From the NCBI GenBank assembly GCA_030741455.1, contig JASLVI010000074.1, forward strand, positions 1 to 7,084: 7,084 bases of DNA. The letters are read 5' to 3'. Within the stretch, counting starts at the first letter, position 1; each line of letters starts with the position of its first letter. Shown here in pieces: positions 1 to 5,594 of this stretch. The notes under the pieces were generated by a model. It saw only the letters and a program-made list of their open reading frames with translations. It did no database searches and had not been told where the DNA came from. Source of the stretch: Candidatus Poseidoniaceae archaeon (GTDB taxonomy: Archaea; Thermoplasmatota; Poseidoniia; Poseidoniales; Poseidoniaceae). Made by a program: the position numbers and the translations under genes.

Positions 1-1
1 G

Positions 2-7
2 TATATG
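2..7 (+). promoter_or_regulatory. Possible TATA-like element for the thioredoxin gene
   Basis: The bases TATATG lie about 33 bases before the start codon at 38. An archaeal TATA box positioned about 26 bases upstream of transcription would put the transcript start near base 30, leaving a leader of about 7 bases. The element sits at the window edge, so its upstream BRE cannot be judged. This is a weak call based on sequence and spacing alone. Confidence 0.3.
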
Positions 8-11
8 AGAC

Positions 12-43
12 ATTGATGGGACCTCCTGGGGCGTCCCATGAAT
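12..43. promoter_or_regulatory. Inverted repeat spanning the thioredoxin start codon
   Basis: The left arm ATTGATGGGAC (12-22) and right arm GTCCCATGAAT (33-43) are reverse complements at 10 of 11 positions, including a perfect 7-bp core (ATGGGAC/GTCCCAT), separated by a 10-base GC-rich spacer. The right arm contains the start codon at 38-40, and the dyad centre at about 27.5 is close to the transcript start predicted from the TATA-like element at 2-7. It could be an operator that blocks initiation, an mRNA hairpin that hides the start codon, or the terminator hairpin of an upstream gene. The last is less likely because no T-run follows. The dyad is directly visible; its function is inferred. 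Confidence 0.45.
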
Positions 44-415
44 TCGACTGCAAAGGTTCTTGAAACGACGGCCAACCGATTATGCATGGGCGAAGTAAAA
101 GCGGTCACAGATTCCGAATTTGAAGGCACACTCAATGAGAACGAATGGGTTCTCGTCGACTTCTGGGCAGAATGGTGTGGGCCATGTAAGGCCATTGCAC
201 CAATTCTCAACGACCTTGCTCAAGATCGTGATATTCTCGTTGCAAAGGTTGACACCGATGCAAACACCATGCATGCGGCTCGACTCGGCGTTCGTGGAAT
301 TCCCGCACTCTTCCTCTTCCGAAACGGAACCATGGTCGACAACAAGAGCGGAATGATGTCGAAAGCAGCGTTGACAACATGGGTTGACAACCACATGACT
401 GCGGACGATTTCTGA
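38..415 (+). CDS. trxA: Thioredoxin
   Basis: A cytoplasmic thiol-disulfide oxidoreductase that keeps protein cysteines reduced, normally recycled by thioredoxin reductase (not in this window). The 125 residues carry the whole single-domain fold: the VDFWAEWCGPCK active-site segment with redox cysteines C47 and C50, the buried Asp of VDF at 41, the cis-proline in RGIP (P89), and the FLFRNG strand-turn near 92-97. It has no signal peptide or membrane segment, so it is cytosolic. Relative to the roughly 105-110 residues usual for the family there is a 16-residue N-terminal extension ending in an extra Cys (C16). Met17 (base 86) would give a canonical 109-residue thioredoxin and is a serious alternative start; I keep 38 because the reading frame stays open and a TATA-like element fits it. 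The gene ends one base before the convergent ATPase gene. An inverted repeat over the start suggests regulation. Family assignment is very secure; the start is not. Confidence 0.95.
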   Translation: MNSTAKVLETTANRLCMGEVKAVTDSEFEGTLNENEWVLVDFWAEWCGPCKAIAPILNDLAQDRDILVAKVDTDANTMHAARLGVRGIPALFLFRNGTMVDNKSGMMSKAALTTWVDNHMTADDF

Positions 416-416
416 T

Positions 417-1967
417 CTACTCAATTCGTTCACGGCGTTCAGTTTCAACCGATCCAACTTCGCGTACAAGTCGTTCACGCAAAGCTTCGTGCAACCACAT
501 GCCTTGCTCCAATTCGATCAATAGGCCATAATCCATCAAGCGTGAGGGAGGTTTTCCATCCCATTCCAAACCATCTGCAAGGGTCTTCCAAGGAATCGGT
601 TTCTCTGCAACTGCAAGCGTCGCCAAGAGTTCACGCTCATCATCAGGCAGTGGTGCAAGAATCTCCTCATCCAAGAAACGTAACCAATCCTCATGCGTAG
701 GCTTTCCATACAACTCAAGCATTTCGATGGCCAGTGGATGGCCTCCAGTTCGTTCATGGACATCGCTCGCATCAACATCCTTGAGTTCCAATTCATCCAA
801 CCATTGTGAGGTTTCATCCAAGGAAAGACCTGAGAGAGGGTATTCGTTGACGATGTCTCTTGTGTGAACATCTCTTCGGTCGTAAAAATCAAGCGACGTT
901 CGAGAGATTAAGACAAATCGAAGTGGTGTTTTCTGTGAAATTTGCAACAATGCTCCGAGTAAGTTTCGAGACTCAGCAGCAATATGGTGCACATCGTCCA
1001 AAACGATCAACCAGTAAGGAGGCGGACCTCCTGGAGCGATTGAAAATCGCTCACGTACAGTGTATGCATCGGTCAAGTACGCCAATAATCGACGACGCCA
1101 TGTATCAACATCCAACGGGGCTCCTGGTCGTAAAGGCAGGGTTTCGATGAGATTGTATGGATCGTGCTTCTCATCGATTCCAAATCGATGCAAAAGACTT
1201 ACTGCAAGACCAACTTCACGATCCCATGGCTGGCATGGATACCAGCAAATGGAGAGATTCGGTTGCTCATCTTGCTTCACTGCCAACCATTCTGCAACAA
1301 GTGTCGATTTGCCGATTCCAGCAATTCCAGAAACAACTGCACATGCTGAACGTCCTTCGAACCATTCATCGAGGCGACGCACTTCTGCATCTCGCCCGCG
1401 CATTTTTCGTGTTTGAGGCGCACTCGTATGATAGGTTGCGTGAACCCCTGCGAGCGGCTGAAGACGACCAGGTGGCGGCGTAGCATCTTCATCGTCTTGC
1501 TTTTTGATAAGACCAAATCGAATATCGCCCCATGTCAAAACGCCTTCGTGTTGAGCGTGCAAGAGAACTTGCAGAAGCGACATATCCGAAGCAAGACGAT
1601 CGGCTGCATCTTTCGACTCAATCTCGAGAAGTTGGCCGTCCTTATCACGGACCAAAACCTTGGTTTCGCCTAATCGTTGCGTTCGCAACTCCGCCATATC
1701 CCTGCCTTCTGGCGTCAGTTGCCAGGTTTTTTGTCGGCGATCATCGTTCTGAATGGTTCGCGTGTGTTCACTCACCCAGCCTTTACGAACGAGATTACGC
1801 ATCGTTCGGCTCACGTTTGGAGGGTGTTGCGCACACGCTTCTGCGATACCTGGGCGTGTGACTGCTGCTGTAACGATGAAGCGGTCAGCCAGATGGTCAT
1901 GGTGCAAAAGGTGCAAGAGGACGCGGTCTGAGACTGCGACGTTCACTTTCGGCAAGCCTTCGGCCAT
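417..1967 (-). CDS. Winged-helix / STAND-type P-loop ATPase, probable transcriptional regulator
   Basis: A 516-residue cytosolic protein. Residues about 13-90 form a MarR-like winged helix: a recognition-helix region near PPNVSRTMRNLVRKGWV and a wing RRQKTWQLTPEG. Residues about 100-185 are a linker with a short domain I do not recognise. The NTPase starts at MRGRDAEVRRLDEWF (189-203), with Walker A GIAGIGKST (214-222, K220), Walker B WLIVLDDVHH (319-328, D324/D325), a sensor-like strand with Arg FVLISRTS (351-358, R356) and the GGHPLAIEML motif (408-417), equivalent to the GxP/GLPL motif of STAND proteins. Residues about 438-505 look like the second winged helix that normally follows a STAND ATPase. 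No TPR, WD40 or LRR sensor domain follows, so the protein is short for a STAND switch. It is divergent from the surface-protein gene and convergent with thioredoxin. An ATP-gated DNA-binding regulator is the best reading; ligand and targets are unknown. Confidence 0.85.
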   Translation of the reverse strand: MAEGLPKVNVAVSDRVLLHLLHHDHLADRFIVTAAVTRPGIAEACAQHPPNVSRTMRNLVRKGWVSEHTRTIQNDDRRQKTWQLTPEGRDMAELRTQRLGETKVLVRDKDGQLLEIESKDAADRLASDMSLLQVLLHAQHEGVLTWGDIRFGLIKKQDDEDATPPPGRLQPLAGVHATYHTSAPQTRKMRGRDAEVRRLDEWFEGRSACAVVSGIAGIGKSTLVAEWLAVKQDEQPNLSICWYPCQPWDREVGLAVSLLHRFGIDEKHDPYNLIETLPLRPGAPLDVDTWRRRLLAYLTDAYTVRERFSIAPGGPPPYWLIVLDDVHHIAAESRNLLGALLQISQKTPLRFVLISRTSLDFYDRRDVHTRDIVNEYPLSGLSLDETSQWLDELELKDVDASDVHERTGGHPLAIEMLELYGKPTHEDWLRFLDEEILAPLPDDERELLATLAVAEKPIPWKTLADGLEWDGKPPSRLMDYGLLIELEQGMWLHEALRERLVREVGSVETERRERIE

Positions 1968-2069
1968 GTTGCTCTGTGGAGAATATCACGTTCAAGCGTT
2001 CCGATTGTCTGTGTTAATCTCTGCACAACAAGACCACAACCCCTAATAAGAAATCAACCTCGCAGGAGT
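1968..2069. promoter_or_regulatory. Divergent intergenic region with promoter(s)
   Basis: These 102 bases separate the start codons of two divergently transcribed genes and must hold both promoters. For the rightward gene, TAATAA at 2044-2049 lies about 24 bases before the ATG at 2070, which suits a leaderless or nearly leaderless archaeal transcript. The GGAG at 2065-2068 ends one base before the ATG, too close to act as a normal Shine-Dalgarno site. For the leftward gene only weak AT-rich candidates are visible: the complement of 2012-2017 (TTAACA) and of 1981-1987 (GATATTC). No strong operator-like dyad was seen. Confidence 0.4.
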
Positions 2070-5000
2070 ATGGACTCTGAATATAGGAAGAAAGGACTCG
2101 CCAGTTGGCTTCTCATCTTCTTGATGATTGGAGTCGTCCTTACACCGTTGAACGCCCACGCTGCTGATACAGACGGCGATGGTGTTGAGGATTCCCTCGA
2201 CGATTGCCCATGGGCCTACGGGACCTCGACTGTCGACCGTGACGGTTGTCCTGACAGGGACGGCGATGGTACGTCGGATTTCAACGATGTTTGGAGCATC
2301 AACAATCCGAACTTCACCAACGATTTCACCATCACTTCAAGCAACGATTACTACGACGTCGACTTCTCCCCAGATGGTACACATCTTGTTACGGGTTCCG
2401 AGGACGGGTTCGTGAGAATTTGGAACGCCTCGACATACACGAATCTTCGATCCGTCCAAGCTATTTCTGGCGGTGATGTTACCAGTGTCGATTGGTCTGA
2501 GGACGGTCAATATATCGCAGCAGGTAAGGACGACGACACGATGGAAATTTACTACAGTTCCAACCTCACTACCGTACACGGCTCCATCGATGTGAACGTT
2601 GGCAGTGGTGATTATGTCAACGACGTTCGTTTCAATCCAAACAGTTCCCTTGTTGCAGTATCGATTGGAAGATCAGGAAACAGTGGCACCAACGGGCAAG
2701 TGTTCCTCATCAAAGTCATCGACGGTACCAATCTTCACAGCCTCAACCCGAATGGAGAGGATCGCTTCTATGCTGCAGCCTTTTCTCCAAGTGGAGAATA
2801 CATTGCTTTAGCAGGGAACAGCGACTTTTTCATCTCGAATGTAACGACAAGAGCTACGGTTGCTTCAGTCTCCAGCCCACCAGCTGCAGTCAACGACATT
2901 GCATGGTCTCCTGATGGAAACTACATCGGCATGTGTGGCGGTTGGGAAGGAAGTTCTGCCAGTCTCGACATGTACCAATATACCGGATCCTCATGGAGCG
3001 TGGCTTGGGGTGCTCAGACCACCACTTCATGCGCTTCGATTGAATTTAGTCCGGACAGTAGCCAAGTCGCTGCTGGTTTGTATTGGTATGGAGCAGATGG
3101 CGCCACAGCATACATTGGGGAAACTGCCTCAGGTACTGAAATTGATAAGGTCAGTGGACCGCGACCCGGAAGTTGTAGTTCTAGCAACAACAATTGCGGA
3201 ACCGTTTACGGACTTTCTTGGAGCCCCGACAGCACTCAGATTGTGACTGCGCATGGGCGCAATGATGAGGGCGTCTACTTCTGGTCAGCAAACATCGATG
3301 AAGACAATGATGGATACAATACCACCGACCAAGGTGATGGAATTGTTGACGCCTTCCCTTCGGAAGGAACCCAGTGGGACGATTCGGATGGCGACGGTTA
3401 TGGCGACAACCCTGCCCCTGCTTTCCAACCTGATGAATGCCCGCTTGTTTGGGGAAATAGCACAGAAGATCGATTTGGATGTGCAGACCTCGATGGCGAT
3501 GGTTGGTCCGACCTCAACGACTGGGCTCCAAACAACAAGGAACAATGGGTCGATGCAGATGGCGATGGTTACGGCGACAATTATCTCTACGAACTTGACT
3601 CAAATCAACTTCATGTCAATCAACGTGGTGATGCGTTTCCAAATGATGCAACACAGTGGAACGACTCCGATGGCGATGGTTATGGGGACAACTACGAGGA
3701 TGCTTCATGGAATCAATACCGAGGTTCGACATGGCCTGGTGAAATCGTCGTTGGAGCTCAAAACATCGACGTCTTCCCACTCGATCGAACACAGTGGAGA
3801 GATACCGATGGAGACTGGGTTGGCGACGAGCAGATGAGTGATCGCGCTGATGGATGTCCATCAATTTGGGGCGATTCGCTTTACGACCGACTTGGTTGTC
3901 TCGATACCGATGGCGATGGATACTCCGATCCTGATGGAAATTGGCCTGCACGCACCGATTGTTATGGTGCGGATGCATTCCCGAACGATGCGACACAATG
4001 GTGCGATGAAGACGATGATGGATTCGGAAGTAACCCTGATGGAAACAACTCAGATGATTGTCCAAATCAAGCAGGACCTTCGACGGAGGATCGATTTGGT
4101 TGTCCTGATCGTGATGGTGATGGCTATTCCAACACAGGTGACCCGTTCCCAGATGATGGTACTCAATGGGAAGATGCTGATGGCGACAACTACGGAGACA
4201 ACCCAGATGGCAACAATCCTGACTTCTTCCCGAACGATGGATCGCAATGGCGAGATTCCGATGGTGATGGCTATGGCGATAATCCAGGAGGGACCAACGG
4301 TGACCGATTCCCGAACGATGCAACGCAGTGGTCGGATGCGGACAACGATGGCTATGGAGACAACTTTGTTGACGTCGATGGCAATGGAGTCTCGGAAGGA
4401 AACTCCGACGTTTGCCCGCAAGTCTATGGAGAATCTAGTTCAGCAACATCTCGAGGATGTCCTGATTCCGATGGTGATGGATTTACCGATCCTGAAGATG
4501 CATTCCCCGACCAACCACTGCAATGGGCTGACCAAGATGGCGATGGTTTTGGCGACAACGTTCAATTTACAGATGGTGATGAATGCATCGATGTCTATGG
4601 AAAGAGTACAGAAAACGGCGTTCAAGGATGTCCTGATTCCGATGGCGACGGCCATGCAGACGCATTCGGTGATTTCGTTGTGAATCCTGAATGTACAGGC
4701 GCAGACGCGTTCCCAGACGACCCACTTCAGTGGTGTGACAAAGACGGCGATGGTGTTGGTGACAACTACCAAGTGACCAACAGGACCGTCATCGATGAAG
4801 ACAATCCGGGCTTGATGATCGAAATATGTGAACACACTGGTGATGCGTTCCCGAACGATCCTACCCAATTCTCGGACATGGATTGTGATGGCCGAGGTGA
4901 CAACAGTACCGGTATTGCTCCTGATGCATTCCCATTGCGAAAGTCACAACAAGATGACAACGATGGCGATGGTTTTGGAAACAACATCACGAATGGTGCT

Positions 5001-5540
5001 TACCAATCCGATGAATGTCGCAACGAATACGGAACGTCAACCATCGATCGTTTCGGTTGTCCGGACAGTGATGGAGATGGTATGTCGGACTTGAACGACC
5101 CATGCATGTGGGACCCTGCGATTTCAACAGGTATTCCTGGACAAGTGGAATGTTCGATTACTGAAGATCCGAACAAGAACGATGAAGGTGAGGCGACCTC
5201 GGGCGTCGATAGTAAATCCTCGAATACCATGCTCTATGCCATGGGTGGCGTGATCGCTTTCATGCTCGCTGCAATCCTCGTTGCAATGCTCGCTCGACAA
5301 GCTAGTCGAAACAAGATGATGCGAGAGCGTGCCATCGAGCGTAAGGCCGAGGAACAACTCATGGATGAAGAAGAGCGTCGTGAACAATGGATTGATTACT
5401 ATGTTGCCAATGGTGATTTCGACAAAGCTCGAGAATTGGGTTGGGTCGATCCGGCATCGGTGCCAGCGTGGAAACAACATGAAATTCAACAGCAAGAAGC
5501 ATTGCAAGCATCAATACCATCGATGCTCGATCTGGATTGA
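2070..5540 (+). CDS. Type I surface protein: WD40-like propeller on a TSP3-like calcium stalk, membrane-anchored
   Basis: 1156 residues. The N-terminus is a signal peptide: basic YRKKG, a hydrophobic core about 11-26, and a likely cut after AHA (about 31), which also supports this start. Next come one TSP3-like unit (33-71), a seven-bladed WD40-like propeller (about 84-407), and a long acidic array (about 409-1010) of DxDGDG calcium-loop units. A linker rich in Ser, Asp, Glu and Lys leads to one transmembrane helix (1054-1075), then an 81-residue cytoplasmic tail. The tail starts RQASRNK, is strongly charged and probably helical (1080-1106), and contains EQWIDYYVANGDFDKARELGW. Cysteines number 26 and nearly all form evenly spaced pairs, as expected for an exported disulfide-bonded protein. 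Several NxS/T sequons are present (for example N81, N165, N191, N257, N463, N904, N945). The propeller probably binds a protein or glycan ligand outside the cell, held away from the membrane by a calcium-rigid stalk. No enzyme motif was seen. Architecture is secure; role is inferred. Confidence 0.92.
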   Translation: MDSEYRKKGLASWLLIFLMIGVVLTPLNAHAADTDGDGVEDSLDDCPWAYGTSTVDRDGCPDRDGDGTSDFNDVWSINNPNFTNDFTITSSNDYYDVDFSPDGTHLVTGSEDGFVRIWNASTYTNLRSVQAISGGDVTSVDWSEDGQYIAAGKDDDTMEIYYSSNLTTVHGSIDVNVGSGDYVNDVRFNPNSSLVAVSIGRSGNSGTNGQVFLIKVIDGTNLHSLNPNGEDRFYAAAFSPSGEYIALAGNSDFFISNVTTRATVASVSSPPAAVNDIAWSPDGNYIGMCGGWEGSSASLDMYQYTGSSWSVAWGAQTTTSCASIEFSPDSSQVAAGLYWYGADGATAYIGETASGTEIDKVSGPRPGSCSSSNNNCGTVYGLSWSPDSTQIVTAHGRNDEGVYFWSANIDEDNDGYNTTDQGDGIVDAFPSEGTQWDDSDGDGYGDNPAPAFQPDECPLVWGNSTEDRFGCADLDGDGWSDLNDWAPNNKEQWVDADGDGYGDNYLYELDSNQLHVNQRGDAFPNDATQWNDSDGDGYGDNYEDASWNQYRGSTWPGEIVVGAQNIDVFPLDRTQWRDTDGDWVGDEQMSDRADGCPSIWGDSLYDRLGCLDTDGDGYSDPDGNWPARTDCYGADAFPNDATQWCDEDDDGFGSNPDGNNSDDCPNQAGPSTEDRFGCPDRDGDGYSNTGDPFPDDGTQWEDADGDNYGDNPDGNNPDFFPNDGSQWRDSDGDGYGDNPGGTNGDRFPNDATQWSDADNDGYGDNFVDVDGNGVSEGNSDVCPQVYGESSSATSRGCPDSDGDGFTDPEDAFPDQPLQWADQDGDGFGDNVQFTDGDECIDVYGKSTENGVQGCPDSDGDGHADAFGDFVVNPECTGADAFPDDPLQWCDKDGDGVGDNYQVTNRTVIDEDNPGLMIEICEHTGDAFPNDPTQFSDMDCDGRGDNSTGIAPDAFPLRKSQQDDNDGDGFGNNITNGAYQSDECRNEYGTSTIDRFGCPDSDGDGMSDLNDPCMWDPAISTGIPGQVECSITEDPNKNDEGEATSGVDSKSSNTMLYAMGGVIAFMLAAILVAMLARQASRNKMMRERAIERKAEEQLMDEEERREQWIDYYVANGDFDKARELGWVDPASVPAWKQHEIQQQEALQASIPSMLDLD
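2319..3290 (+). repeat. Seven WD40-like blades within the surface protein
   Basis: Seven units share the pattern hydrophobic-x-hydrophobic-(F/W)-SPDG followed by a hydrophobic strand and an aromatic-ended strand. They fall at protein residues about 93-120 (VDFSPDGTHLVTGS...VRIWN), 136-161 (VDWSEDGQYIAAG), 182-217 (VRFNPNSSLVAVS), 232-257 (AAFSPSGEYIALAG), 273-304 (IAWSPDGNYIGMCG), 319-350 (IEFSPDSSQVAAG) and 377-407 (LSWSPDSTQIVTAHG). Seven is the usual number for a closed WD40 ring. The segment before blade 1 (NDFTITS, 84-90) could supply the outer strand of the last blade and close the ring. Spacing varies from about 40 to 58 residues, so loops differ in size. Confidence 0.85.
3294..5099 (+). 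repeat. TSP3-like calcium-binding repeat array (stalk)
   Basis: Protein residues 409-1010 alternate two unit types. The short type (about 20 residues, consensus FPNDxTQWxDxDGDGYGDN) occurs 12 times, starting near residues 428, 486, 522, 568, 636, 692, 719, 746, 811, 880, 926 and 953. The long type (Cys-P...G-S-T-x-D-R-x-G-Cys-P-D-x-DGDG) occurs six times here (457, 596, 664, 782, 839, 983) and once before the propeller (46). The DxDGDG loops are the calcium ligands of thrombospondin type 3 repeats. At the DNA level the copies use different synonymous codons (for example GGT/GGC/GGA, GAT/GAC), so the array is old and maintained by selection rather than freshly amplified. Some loops are degraded, such as DGDWVGDE at 580-587 and DCDGRGDN at 938-945. 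Confidence 0.9.
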
Positions 5541-5566
5541 TTTACGCATGGTTTGTACCGCTGCCC

Positions 5567-5571
5567 TTTAA
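5567..5571 (+). promoter_or_regulatory. Possible TATA-like element for the downstream secreted protein
   Basis: TTTAA (5567-5571) in the 54-base gap is centred 26 bases before the ATG at 5595, the spacing expected if transcription begins at that ATG (leaderless mRNA). No purine-rich ribosome binding site precedes either 5595 or the alternative in-frame ATG at 5580. The gene could instead be read through from the upstream surface-protein gene, since no terminator-like T-run or hairpin is evident between them. Confidence 0.35.
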
Positions 5572-5594
5572 GTCAATGAATGCTATCAGCAACC

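Noticed and set aside
417..1967. Antiviral STAND (Avs-like) defence gene
   Set aside because: It lacks a nuclease, TIR or protease effector and lacks a C-terminal sensor repeat domain. The N-terminus is a DNA-binding winged helix, which favours a regulator, and no other defence gene is nearby.
38..1967. Functional link between thioredoxin and the ATPase because they nearly touch
   Set aside because: They converge tail to tail, so they cannot share a promoter, and no redox motif in the ATPase points to a partnership.
2065..2068. GGAG as a Shine-Dalgarno site for the surface-protein gene
   Set aside because: It ends one base before the ATG at 2070, leaving no room for normal ribosome placement, and no in-frame start a suitable distance downstream would keep the signal peptide.
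3616..4323. Long open frame on the minus strand (235 residues, rich in His and Arg) opposite the repeat array
   Set aside because: It is the mirror of GAT-GGC-GAT type repeat codons. The biased composition keeps other frames open; the protein is low-complexity with no recognisable domain, and the plus-strand frame is a clear multi-domain protein.
3838..4683. Long alternative plus-strand frame (281 residues, rich in Met, Ala and Thr) within the stalk region
   Set aside because: It is a frame-shifted reading of the Asp-Gly repeats (GATGGC read as ATG GC), inside a gene whose real frame is unbroken from signal peptide to tail.
3294..5099. A CRISPR array or recent tandem DNA duplication, suggested by repeated GATGGCGATGG strings
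   Set aside because: The repeats are protein-level: spacing varies, copies differ at synonymous sites, and they stay in one reading frame. There are no constant direct repeats separated by unique spacers.
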